NCBI GenBank assembly: GCA_943789455.1
Contig: CALSUE010000007.1
Location: forward strand, 1 to 64,000
Reading direction: 5' to 3'
Origin: an uncultured Flavobacteriaceae bacterium
GTDB taxonomy: Bacteria > Bacteroidota > Bacteroidia > Flavobacteriales > Flavobacteriaceae
DNA length: 64,000 nucleotides
How positions within the stretch are numbered: position 1 is the stretch's first letter; every line of letters begins with the position of its first letter. The notes beneath the pieces were generated by a model. The model was not told where the DNA came from. It ran no database searches and saw only the letters and a program-made list of their open reading frames with translations. Shown piece after piece: positions 48,775 to 56,819 of the stretch. The position numbers were made by a program, and so were the translations under genes.

Positions 48775-49227
48775 ATGAAGACCTATTTATACCTAATTGC
48801 ATCAGTATTTATTTTTATCTCTTGTTCAACTAAAACTGAATCTAGTTTTGAGCCAGAAACCGAAGCAGATATCATACAATATATAGAAGACAATAACCTA
48901 AACGCTATACGAAGTAATTCAGGACTATATTATGTTATAAATAATGAAGGATCGGGTACAAGACCCACCAGTACCTCAAATGTTACTGTAGATTATAAAG
49001 GGTATTTTTTAGATGGAGTTGTTTTTGATGAAAGCAGTTCTAGTGGAATTTCCTTTGGATTAAATCAAGTGATAGAGGGTTGGACAGAAGGGATTACGTA
49101 TTTTAGAGAAGGAGGAAATGGAATCCTATTAGTACCTTATCAATTAGGATATGGAGAATCTGGAAGAGGGTCTATCCCTGGAGGCTCTGTACTGATTTTT
49201 GACATCCGATTACTCAGTGTAAACTAA
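48775..49227 (+). CDS. FKBP-type peptidyl-prolyl isomerase lipoprotein (150 aa)
   Basis: A lipobox (FISC, Cys17) is followed by a short acidic linker and a FKBP domain: NVTVDYKGYFLDGVVFDESS, FGLNQVIEGWTEGITYFREGGNGILLVPYQLGYGESG and SVLIFDIRLL. The aromatic pocket residues typical of FKBPs (Tyr, Phe, Asp, Trp, Tyr) are present. It should speed proline isomerisation of exported proteins. It ends 17 bp before the end of trpA on the other strand. Confidence 0.92.
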   Translation: MKTYLYLIASVFIFISCSTKTESSFEPETEADIIQYIEDNNLNAIRSNSGLYYVINNEGSGTRPTSTSNVTVDYKGYFLDGVVFDESSSSGISFGLNQVIEGWTEGITYFREGGNGILLVPYQLGYGESGRGSIPGGSVLIFDIRLLSVN

Positions 49228-49244
49228 TAAATTTAGTTTTTAAT

Positions 49245-50018
49245 CTAGTAATCAGATTTTATAGTTTTTATAAATCCATCAATATTTTCTGTGCCATTTT
49301 CCCCTAAATAGTTGATAAAAGCAGAACCTATTATAGCTCCATTACTATATTCACAAGCTTTAGAAAAAGTTTGATGATCAGAAATTCCAAAACCAATAAT
49401 CAGTTTACTTTTTAATTTCAAAGAATTTACTCTATTGAAATAGTCTATTTGTTCTTGTGAAATTTCGCCTTTTGCTCCTGTGATGGCACTTGAAGCCACC
49501 ATATAAATAAAGCTTTTCGTGTAGGAGTCTATTTTAAGAATTCGCTCTACGGTAGTTTGTGGTGTAATCAAAAACACGTTGTTAATTCCGTAAGAATCGA
49601 ATAATGATTTGTAATGATTTTCATATTCAACCATGGGTAAATCTGGTAAAATCAGTGTATCAATTCCACAATCAATTACTTTTTGACAAAATTTTTCTTC
49701 ACCATATTTTAATAATTGGTTCAGATAGCCCATCAAAACTAATGGGGTTTTATTGGTTGTTTTAAGCTGAACTAATTGTTCAAAAACAATATCCAAATTG
49801 ATTCCGTTTTGTAACGCTTTCTGACTACTTTCCTGAATGGTAGGGCCGTCTGCTAAAGGGTCAGAGTACGGAAGGCCCACCTCGATAAAATCTACCTTAG
49901 ATTTGCTTAATTCTTGGATTACTTTGGCGGTATCATTTAAACCAGGGTAACCTGCAGTAAAGTATATTGATAAATTATCTTTTGATTTATTTTGTAATAA
50001 ATTGTAAATTGAATTCAC
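49245..50018 (-). CDS. trpA: Tryptophan synthase alpha chain
   Basis: Cleaves indole-3-glycerol phosphate to indole and glyceraldehyde-3-phosphate and passes the indole through a tunnel to TrpB. TIM-barrel of 257 residues. The catalytic Glu lies in KVDFIEVGLPYSDPLADGPTIQ (Asp of YSDP as the second catalytic residue), and the phosphate site is in GFGISD and GAIIGSAF. The start is GTG at 50018. It is the last gene of the trp operon, 5 bp after the DUF3050 gene that separates it from trpB. Confidence 0.95.
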   Translation of the reverse strand: MNSIYNLLQNKSKDNLSIYFTAGYPGLNDTAKVIQELSKSKVDFIEVGLPYSDPLADGPTIQESSQKALQNGINLDIVFEQLVQLKTTNKTPLVLMGYLNQLLKYGEEKFCQKVIDCGIDTLILPDLPMVEYENHYKSLFDSYGINNVFLITPQTTVERILKIDSYTKSFIYMVASSAITGAKGEISQEQIDYFNRVNSLKLKSKLIIGFGISDHQTFSKACEYSNGAIIGSAFINYLGENGTENIDGFIKTIKSDY

Positions 50019-50023
50019 GGTAA

Positions 50024-50797
50024 TTATTTTTCTAATTTATGATTAGAGATGGTATCTGCTATATAATCCCACAAAGAGATCCTTACCTCTAAAGAGGCTT
50101 TTGCTGTTGCTAAAACTTCACTCCATTTCTGTTGATCGTCTCCACACAATTCAACGATCATTTCCAAAGAAAGAGGACCATGAGAATCTCCATCCAATTC
50201 TACATGCCTATTTAAATAGTATAAAAAATCTTTAAATGACGCTTGTTCATGGGTTTGTTGAATAATCTCTATAAACATGTCTGGAATTAAATCTTCTCTA
50301 CCGAAAGTAAAAGCTGATGCAATCTTGTGTGCATCATTGCTGTAAATGGTGTCAAAAGTAACCTTTACAAAACTTTTAACAGCATCCGGAACCTCAGCAA
50401 AATCTAAGGCTTCGCTTACGGGCATGTTTTGAGTTATTTTACTCATAAAAATTTCAATTTTTTGTGTATCTGAACCCATACGACCCATGGCATCTAAATA
50501 CATTTCAAAATGGCTTTTACTTTCTCCAGAAAGATCTACATCGCTTTCTTCAGCTAGAGCAATTTCATTAATAAACTGAGTAAGCTTTCCCTTTTTTCTC
50601 GGAACCCATGGAATTGAAACGCATGTAAGTTCTATTTGTAAGGCCTTTAACAACGACATAAAATCCCAAACTGCAAAAACATGATCTTGTGTAAAAATCT
50701 TGATATCCTCTATCGTTTCTAATTGTTCGTAAAGTCTATGTGATTTTAATTCTTGACGTAAACTTTCAATTTCTTTTTGAATGTGTTCTATATTCAT
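50024..50797 (-). CDS. DUF3050 protein inside the trp operon (257 aa)
   Basis: This all-helical protein matches DUF3050, which has a heme-oxygenase/TENA-like helical bundle pattern: FTQDHVFAVWDFMSLLKALQ (with a conserved His), VPRKKGKLTQFINEIALAEESD, GESKSHFEMYLDAMGRMG, and RHVELDGDSHGPLSLEM with the conserved HxxxDxxxHG. The His and Glu residues could bind a metal or a substrate. It starts within one base of the trpB stop and ends 5 bp before trpA, so it must be made with the tryptophan genes. The function of the family is not established. Confidence 0.85.
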   Translation of the reverse strand: MNIEHIQKEIESLRQELKSHRLYEQLETIEDIKIFTQDHVFAVWDFMSLLKALQIELTCVSIPWVPRKKGKLTQFINEIALAEESDVDLSGESKSHFEMYLDAMGRMGSDTQKIEIFMSKITQNMPVSEALDFAEVPDAVKSFVKVTFDTIYSNDAHKIASAFTFGREDLIPDMFIEIIQQTHEQASFKDFLYYLNRHVELDGDSHGPLSLEMIVELCGDDQQKWSEVLATAKASLEVRISLWDYIADTISNHKLEK

Positions 50798-51978
50798 TAG
50801 TCTAGGTGTTTAATAAATGTTTCTAAATCTTTGTCTCCCCTTCCTGAGAGGTTGATAACGATCACTTGGTCTTTTTTAATATTCAGTTTTGGCAAAACTG
50901 CTAGCGCATGTGCAGTTTCTAAAGCAGGTATAATGCCTTCAATTTTTGTTAATTCATATGCAGCAGTAAGGGCTTCTTGATCTGTTGCATTCATAAATAT
51001 AGCTCTATTAGTCTCATACAAAAAAGCATGCAGAGGGCCAACGCCAGGGTAATCTAAGCCTGCAGAAATAGAATAAGGTTCCATAATTTGACCAAAATCA
51101 TCTTGCATTAATATTGTTTTACTTCCATGAATAATACCCACCTCACCTAATTGAGAAGTTGCAGCACTTTCTCCAGAATTTACCCCTAAGCCAGCAGCTT
51201 CAACAGCAATTAGTTCTACATTTTCATCATCCATAAAATGATAAAATGCGCCAGCAGCATTACTCCCTCCCCCCACACAGGCAATAATAGTATCTGGGGA
51301 TGTTTTTCCTGTTTTCTCTTTTAATTGCCATTGAATCTCTTCAGAAATTACAGCTTGCAAACGCGCTACCATGTCTGGGTGTGGATGAGGTCCAACAACC
51401 GAACCAATCATGTAAAAAGTTTCTGGATGTTGAATCCAATAACGAATAGCTTCATTGGTAGCATCTTTAAGTGTTTTACTTCCACTTGTTGCGGGCACAA
51501 CTTTTGCGCCTAACATCTTCATACGAGCTACATTTGGAGCTTGTCTTACAATGTCTTTCTCTCCCATAAAAACAGTGCAATCTAGCCCCATTAACGCACA
51601 TACTGTTGCAGTGGCTACTCCGTGCTGTCCAGCTCCTGTTTCGGCTATGATCTTAGTCTTTCCAAGTTTTTTTGCAATTAAAACTTGACCAATAGTATTG
51701 TTTATTTTGTGAGCTCCTGTATGATTTAAATCTTCTCTTTTTAAGTAAATATGACCGCCATATTTTTCAGATAGACGTTTGGCAAGATATAGTGGGCTAG
51801 GTCGCCCAACATAATCTTTTAACAAGCTTTTGTATTCTTGTTGAAATTCCTCAGATTCAATAATTTGAATGTAATTATCTTCTAATTCTTTTACATTTGG
51901 AAACAATAATTCTGGAACAAAGGCACCTCCAAATTGCCCAAAATAACCGTTCTTGTCTGGATGAAATTTTGATTTCAT
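50797..51978 (-). CDS. trpB: Tryptophan synthase beta chain
   Basis: PLP-dependent enzyme of 393 residues that joins indole and serine to make tryptophan. The PLP lysine lies in [18 protein letters not shown] and the glycine loop [15 protein letters not shown] (phosphate of PLP) are intact, as is the catalytic Glu region [13 protein letters not shown]. It follows trpF by one base and overlaps the DUF3050 gene by one base. It is the classical TrpB1 type, as expected for partnership with TrpA. Confidence 0.96.
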   Translation of the reverse strand: MKSKFHPDKNGYFGQFGGAFVPELLFPNVKELEDNYIQIIESEEFQQEYKSLLKDYVGRPSPLYLAKRLSEKYGGHIYLKREDLNHTGAHKINNTIGQVLIAKKLGKTKIIAETGAGQHGVATATVCALMGLDCTVFMGEKDIVRQAPNVARMKMLGAKVVPATSGSKTLKDATNEAIRYWIQHPETFYMIGSVVGPHPHPDMVARLQAVISEEIQWQLKEKTGKTSPDTIIACVGGGSNAAGAFYHFMDDENVELIAVEAAGLGVNSGESAATSQLGEVGIIHGSKTILMQDDFGQIMEPYSISAGLDYPGVGPLHAFLYETNRAIFMNATDQEALTAAYELTKIEGIIPALETAHALAVLPKLNIKKDQVIVINLSGRGDKDLETFIKHLD

Positions 51979-51979
51979 A

Positions 51980-52597
51980 TTATAACTGATGCTTAAAATT
52001 TATCACTTTTATACTATTCTTTAGCCCAGGTTTGTCCTCAAATTTGCTGTTGATGTCAACAGCATAAATTGGTAAACCCTTTTTTTCTATTTCTTTTACC
52101 GATTCTGCATCATTGGGTCCAATTCCTCCACTTAAAAAAAAGGGTTTTGAAAAAGGATACGCTTTTAAAACAGACCAATCAAATTGTATGCCATTACCGC
52201 CTCGTTCTTTTCCTTTCGTGTCAAAAAGAAAATAATCTATTTCCTTTTCAAAAGGGATTAACGCTTCAAAATTAGCAGTTTCTTCTATACTAACTACTTT
52301 AATAAGTTCCACTTTATTTGAAATGTGAGACTTGAGTTCTTGAATATAAGCAACAGATTCGTCTCCGTGTAGTTGAAGAGCCTGAAGTTGATGCTGTTTC
52401 TGTAAAGAAATAACAACAGCCAGTTCCTCATTTACAAAAACACCAGTTTTTTTAATATGCTCTGGTAACTCAGGAAGTTTTCCAATAAAGTTTCTTTTAG
52501 AATGCGCATAAAAAATAAAACCTAAATAATCAGGACTCAAATCTGCAATAGATTTGATATTCTCTATATATTTCATTCCACAAACTTTTAGTTTCAT
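51980..52597 (-). CDS. trpF: Phosphoribosylanthranilate isomerase
   Basis: A TIM-barrel of 205 residues that performs the Amadori rearrangement of phosphoribosylanthranilate. It begins MKLKVCGMK with the catalytic Cys of the KxCGM motif, has [41 protein letters not shown] with the catalytic Asp, and [12 protein letters not shown] for phosphate binding. It lies 3 bp after trpC and 1 bp before trpB. The free-standing form (not fused to TrpC) is usual in Bacteroidota. Confidence 0.94.
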   Translation of the reverse strand: MKLKVCGMKYIENIKSIADLSPDYLGFIFYAHSKRNFIGKLPELPEHIKKTGVFVNEELAVVISLQKQHQLQALQLHGDESVAYIQELKSHISNKVELIKVVSIEETANFEALIPFEKEIDYFLFDTKGKERGGNGIQFDWSVLKAYPFSKPFFLSGGIGPNDAESVKEIEKKGLPIYAVDINSKFEDKPGLKNSIKVINFKHQL

Positions 52598-52600
52598 GTC

Positions 52601-53386
52601 CTACCTAATTTGATTTATAAACATCTCACATGCTTCTCCTGGGTTCTCTGTTTTCATGAAGTTTTCTCCTATCAAAAACCCATTAAATCCATATTCTTTA
52701 AGCCCTGTAATAATTCTTGGATCGCTTAAACCACTTTCAGAAATTTTGAGACAATCCTCTGGGATTTGATTGGCAAGATTCACAGAATTCTCAAGATCTA
52801 CATCAAATGTTTTTAAATTTCTATTGTTAATACCAATAATTTTCTTGTGAAGATCTATCTTATCAAGATCTTCTTGGGTATGCACCTCGTACAACACTTC
52901 CATCCCTAAATCTTCGGCTAATTTTCCATAATTCTTGAGCTCTTCTTTTGTTAAACAGGCAGCTATCAATAAAATAACATCAGCACCTATGGCTTTGGCC
53001 TCAACAATTTGAAACCCATCAACTATAAAATCTTTTCGTAAGATTGGTTTAATGGAATTTATAGTTCTTGCTTGCATAAGGTCTACCATAGTACCTCCAA
53101 AAAACGAGGTGTCTGTTAAAATAGATTGTGCAGCTACATTCGCATCTAAATACCCATTAGTAACTTCTTCTATGGTGGCTTTATCATTAATCACTCCTTT
53201 AGAGGGTGACTGTCTTTTAAACTCAGCTATAATTCCAGTTGAATTCACCTCTAATAATGATTTTTTCAATGAGATTGGAGTTCTTTTAAATAAAGGACTT
53301 CCCACTAATTTTTTTAAGGGTACGTCTGCCTTTATTTTACTTACTTCCTTCTTCTTGAAAGCAATTATTTTATCTAGTATCGTCAT
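52601..53386 (-). CDS. trpC: Indole-3-glycerol phosphate synthase
   Basis: A TIM-barrel of 261 residues that closes the indole ring. Family motifs: IIAEFKRQSPSKGVIN (catalytic Glu and Lys), ILTDTSFFGGTMVDL, ILRKDFIVDGFQIVEAKAIGADVILLI (catalytic Lys), EVHTQEDLDK, INNRNLKTFDVDLENS and ISESGLSDP. Spacing is 1 bp after trpD and 3 bp before trpF, so translation is tightly coupled. Confidence 0.95.
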   Translation of the reverse strand: MTILDKIIAFKKKEVSKIKADVPLKKLVGSPLFKRTPISLKKSLLEVNSTGIIAEFKRQSPSKGVINDKATIEEVTNGYLDANVAAQSILTDTSFFGGTMVDLMQARTINSIKPILRKDFIVDGFQIVEAKAIGADVILLIAACLTKEELKNYGKLAEDLGMEVLYEVHTQEDLDKIDLHKKIIGINNRNLKTFDVDLENSVNLANQIPEDCLKISESGLSDPRIITGLKEYGFNGFLIGENFMKTENPGEACEMFINQIR

Positions 53387-53387
53387 T

Positions 53388-54380
53388 TTAACAATTTGTA
53401 ATTAGTTGTTGTAAGCATTGGGCCGCTTTTTTTCCAAATAATGAATCTTTGGCAAGACTAAAAGCTTCGTCAAAAGTTCTGTTCGTATCTATTATTTTTA
53501 GTGCAAAAGCTGCATTGGTTAACACCACATTATTCTGCGCTTTTGTTCCTTTTCCTTCAATGATATTTTTAAATATTTTTGCAGCATTAGTCACAGAATT
53601 CCCTCCATAAATATCAGTTTGTAAAATTCTTTTTTGACCTATATCTTCAGGATAAATAAGTTCTTCTCCAGACTTAGTAAATAACTTAAACTCACTAGTA
53701 AGAGAAATTTCGTCATACCCGTCTAAAGCATGAATAATTCCATAATTACTCTTTTCATCCTGTAAAATATAATGGTATAATCTTGCAATTTCAAGGTTAA
53801 AAGTTCCCAACATTAAATTTTGAGGGGAGCTTGGATTTACAAGAGGGCCCAACATATTGAAAAATGTTTTTAAAGCCAAGGCTTTTCTTGTAGGCCCAAC
53901 AGCTTTCATTGCTGGGTGGAATTTTGGAGCATGTAAAAAGCAAATATTTGCTTTTTCTAAATGACTTCTTAAAATAGATTCATCGTTTGTAAACTCATAG
54001 CCAAAACTTTGTAACATGTCAGAAGATCCTGATTTAGAGGATACACTATAGTTTCCATGTTTGGCAACTTTCTGACCTGTTCCTGCTACAATAAAAGAGG
54101 TTAATGTAGAAATATTAAAGGTGTCTTTTCCATCTCCTCCAGTACCAACAATATCTATGGTATTGTATTCTGATAAATCTACTTTTATAGCCAATTCTAA
54201 CAAAGCTTCTCTAAAGCCGGAAAGTTCATCAACAGTAATTGGGCGCATCATAAAAACTGTCATAAAAGAGGCTAAATGTGCTTCATTATACCGAGACGCA
54301 GCAATTTCTAACAAAATCTTTTTTGCTTGAGATTTTGATAATTTTTTATGTTGATATAAATCGTTTAATATATTTTTCAT
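53388..54380 (-). CDS. trpD: Anthranilate phosphoribosyltransferase
   Basis: Transfers the phosphoribosyl group from PRPP to anthranilate. The 330-residue protein has the PRPP loop GTGGDGKDTFNISTLTSF, HGNYSVSSKSGSSD, the anthranilate-site region HPAMKAVGPTRKAL and a GPLVNPSSPQ segment. The N-terminal helical domain (KKLSKSQAKKILLEI) is intact. It lies 36 bp after trpG, the largest gap in the operon, and one base before trpC. Confidence 0.95.
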   Translation of the reverse strand: MKNILNDLYQHKKLSKSQAKKILLEIAASRYNEAHLASFMTVFMMRPITVDELSGFREALLELAIKVDLSEYNTIDIVGTGGDGKDTFNISTLTSFIVAGTGQKVAKHGNYSVSSKSGSSDMLQSFGYEFTNDESILRSHLEKANICFLHAPKFHPAMKAVGPTRKALALKTFFNMLGPLVNPSSPQNLMLGTFNLEIARLYHYILQDEKSNYGIIHALDGYDEISLTSEFKLFTKSGEELIYPEDIGQKRILQTDIYGGNSVTNAAKIFKNIIEGKGTKAQNNVVLTNAAFALKIIDTNRTFDEAFSLAKDSLFGKKAAQCLQQLITNC

Positions 54381-54416
54381 TTCTGCTGAATTTTCTTTCA
54401 GTCGTTGTTAGGTATT

Positions 54417-54995
54417 CTATCTGTTGTTTGCTTCTATAAAATTTTTGACAATTTGCTCTCCTACCGCTGTTAAAATTGACTCTGGATGAAATTGCACCGC
54501 ACTGATTGGAAAATGGCGATGACGAATTGCCATAATTCCACCATCTTCGTCTTCAGCTGTAATTTCTAAATTCTCCGGAAAATTTTCATTGGATGCTATC
54601 CAAGAATGATATCTCGCTGCTTGAAATTCTTTTTGTATGCCATTAAAAATAACAGCATCGGACTTTGTTACTTTCATGCTAGTAGCGACACCATGAAATA
54701 CTTGATCCATATTAATGATAGCCCCACCAAAAACCTCAACAATTGCTTGCAATCCTAAACAGACACCAAAAATTGGTTTTTTACCCGCATACCTGCGAAT
54801 AATTTCCTTAAGAATTCCTGCTTCATTCGGAATTCCCGGACCAGGAGATAACATAATCATGTCATAGTTGTTGATGTCTTCTAGTGTAATTTCATCGTTT
54901 CGAAAAACTGTAGGAAGTTGATTGGTTATCTTTTCTACCATGTGAACTAGGTTGTAAGTAAACGAATCGTAATTGTCTATGATTAGTATTTTCAT
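54417..54995 (-). CDS. trpG: Anthranilate synthase glutaminase component
   Basis: Class I glutamine amidotransferase of 192 residues that supplies ammonia to TrpE. The nucleophile Cys79 lies in FGVCLGLQA; MLSPGPGIPNEAG gives the oxyanion strand, and the catalytic His-Glu pair is in QFHPESILT. Its start lies one base after the trpE stop. The same enzyme may also serve p-aminobenzoate synthesis in some bacteria, but the operon position argues for tryptophan. Confidence 0.95.
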   Translation of the reverse strand: MKILIIDNYDSFTYNLVHMVEKITNQLPTVFRNDEITLEDINNYDMIMLSPGPGIPNEAGILKEIIRRYAGKKPIFGVCLGLQAIVEVFGGAIINMDQVFHGVATSMKVTKSDAVIFNGIQKEFQAARYHSWIASNENFPENLEITAEDEDGGIMAIRHRHFPISAVQFHPESILTAVGEQIVKNFIEANNR

Positions 54996-54996
54996 C

Positions 54997-56388
54997 TTAA
55001 ATATTTTCAGCTAAAAGCAATGCTTTTTTTAATGCTGCTAGTTTATTAGTAACTTCTTGTAATTCTTTTTCTTCACTTGAGCGGATCACAATTCCTGCAC
55101 CTGCCTGATAATACAATGTGTTTTTCTTACTTACAAAAGAACGGATGGCTATGGCTAAATTTATGGAACCATCTAGGCCAATAATTCCAACAGCTCCTCC
55201 ATAAAATCCTCGAGATTGATTCTCATATTCATCAATTAATTCCATGGCTTTATATTTTGGCGCACCACTAAGCGTTCCTGCAGGAAAAGTATCTCCTACT
55301 ATGGTCATAGGATTTCCTTTAATTTCACCCTGAACAGTAGACACCAAATGAATTACGTGACTAAAAAGCTGCACTTCTTTAAAGACTTCTACTTTTACGT
55401 TTGAAGCGTGCTTACTTAAATCATTTCTGGCTAAATCTACAAGCATTACATGCTCTGCTGTTTCTTTCTCATCTTCTGATAATAATTTCCCAAGCTTGAT
55501 GTCTTGTGCAATATCTCCAGTTCTTCTAAAGGTTCCAGCAATAGGATTAATGGTTGCTTTTCCTTCATTAATTTTAATTTGAGCTTCTGGTGAAGAACCC
55601 ATCAATTTAAAACTTCCATAATCAAAATAAAATAAATATGGGGATGGGTTTATGGAACGTAAGGCTCTGTAGACATTAAATTCATCTCCTTTGAATTTTT
55701 GTTGAAACTGGCGAGACAATACCAATTGAAAAACATCTCCTCTTTTACAATGTGACTTCGCTTTGGTAACATAAGCTTTAAAATCATCATCTGAACAGTT
55801 AGAAGATTCTTCTCCAACTATTTCGAAAGACTGGGTATTAAATCCTTGGGCGTCTATAATAGTTTCTATTTCAGAAATTCTTGTTGTTGTGCCCTCCTCT
55901 ACGTTTTCAATAAGGGTCATCTCATCATTAAAATGATTGATTGCAATTATAAAACGATAAAAACCATATTGCATAAATGGTATTGAAGAAGCAGCTTGTT
56001 TGGTCTTAAATTTAATTTTCTCAAAATATTGTACACTATCATAAGTTGTGTAGCCGTACAATCCATTGAATGATTTCAGAGCATTGTCACATTCTAAGTT
56101 AATACTTGAACTAAATTGAGAAAATAATGTATAAAAATTGTCCTGAATTTCCTCTTTAAAAATTGTAGCCCCTTTTTGTTTTACAGAAAATTGATGATTT
56201 TCTATTTTCATCGAAACTACAGGCTCAATACAAATGAAAGAAAAACTCTCCTCCTTGCTATGATAATCTGAACTTTCTAACAACAAGGTGTTGGCATATA
56301 AATCTCTAAACCTGATATACAACCCAACGGGTGTAACGGTGTCTGAAATTCTAGTAGAACTTATGGTTTTAAATGTTGTTTTTTTCAC
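54997..56388 (-). CDS. trpE: Anthranilate synthase component I
   Basis: Converts chorismate to anthranilate with ammonia from TrpG. The 463-residue protein has the chorismate-binding core: CKRGDVFQLVLSRQF, SPYLFYFDYGSFKLMGSSPEAQIK, INPIAGTFRRTGD, EDEKETAEHVMLVDLARNDL, and TFPAGTLSGAPKYKAMELIDEYE. The N-terminal regulatory domain is shorter than in enterobacteria, but a feedback site is probable. It is the first structural gene of the operon and lies about 65 bp behind the attenuator terminator. Confidence 0.95.
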   Translation of the reverse strand: MKKTTFKTISSTRISDTVTPVGLYIRFRDLYANTLLLESSDYHSKEESFSFICIEPVVSMKIENHQFSVKQKGATIFKEEIQDNFYTLFSQFSSSINLECDNALKSFNGLYGYTTYDSVQYFEKIKFKTKQAASSIPFMQYGFYRFIIAINHFNDEMTLIENVEEGTTTRISEIETIIDAQGFNTQSFEIVGEESSNCSDDDFKAYVTKAKSHCKRGDVFQLVLSRQFQQKFKGDEFNVYRALRSINPSPYLFYFDYGSFKLMGSSPEAQIKINEGKATINPIAGTFRRTGDIAQDIKLGKLLSEDEKETAEHVMLVDLARNDLSKHASNVKVEVFKEVQLFSHVIHLVSTVQGEIKGNPMTIVGDTFPAGTLSGAPKYKAMELIDEYENQSRGFYGGAVGIIGLDGSINLAIAIRSFVSKKNTLYYQAGAGIVIRSSEEKELQEVTNKLAALKKALLLAENI

Positions 56389-56454
56389 TTTTACTAAATT
56401 TATATCAAAATCTAATTCATTGTTCTTTTACCTTATTGTTGTTCATTGTTAGAA

Positions 56455-56488
56455 CAAAAAAAAGCTTATCGTGAGATAAGCCTTTTTA
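56455..56488 (-). terminator. trp attenuator terminator
   Basis: On the minus strand the hairpin GCTTATC-TCAC-GATAAGC (arms at 56476-56482 and 56465-56471, loop 56472-56475) is extended by a G-T and several A-T pairs and followed by a run of eight or more T. It lies between the leader peptide and trpE and so ends transcription before the operon. The loop and inner stem (TCTCAC on the minus strand, plus 56472-56477) can instead pair with GTGAGA (plus 56515-56520) just after the leader peptide, which would break this hairpin. Confidence 0.85.
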
Positions 56489-56522
56489 GTATATGTTATA
56501 TACACGATTGGGGTCTCACTTT

Positions 56523-56567
56523 TCAGTTAAAGAAATTCCACCACCATGTATTTTGTTGTCTTTGCAT
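56523..56567 (-). CDS. trpL: trp operon leader peptide (14 aa, three Trp codons)
   Basis: ATG (56567-56565) followed by 14 sense codons including the start and a TGA encodes MQRQQNTWWWNFFN. Three consecutive TGG codons in a 14-residue peptide directly upstream of a T-tailed hairpin and trpE are the mark of a ribosome-mediated attenuator. Stalling at the Trp codons leaves GTGAGA (56515-56520, six bases past the stop codon region) free to pair with TCTCAC in the terminator, letting transcription proceed; a ribosome that reaches the stop codon covers it and the terminator forms. Confidence 0.85.
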   Translation of the reverse strand: MQRQQNTWWWNFFN

Positions 56568-56574
56568 AATACCA

Positions 56575-56605
56575 CAAATTTAAACCCTCATTTTTAAAAT
56601 GACAA
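56575..56605 (-). promoter_or_regulatory. trp operon promoter
   Basis: On the minus strand TTG (56605-56603) and TAAATTTG (56582-56575) are 20 bases apart, matching the Bacteroidota -33/-7 consensus (TTTG and TAnnTTTG). Transcription would begin within a few bases of the leader-peptide ATG at 56567, so the leader mRNA would be almost leaderless. The remaining 200 bp to asnB shows no gene. Confidence 0.6.
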
Positions 56606-56819
56606 GTTTTCTAGCTTCTTTTTTAAAAAGCATTTACAATCTGTAAGATTAGGGAGCATAAATATTTAATTATGTTTCATATTTATATCCTTTGACAAAA
56701 AAAAATGATAATTGATAACTGAAATATAAATTTTAATTTATTTAAATAACTTAAAGTAAGTTATTTGTAAAGTAATTGAAACGTTATATAAAATTTAATT
56801 GAAATAAAAACAAAAAAAT

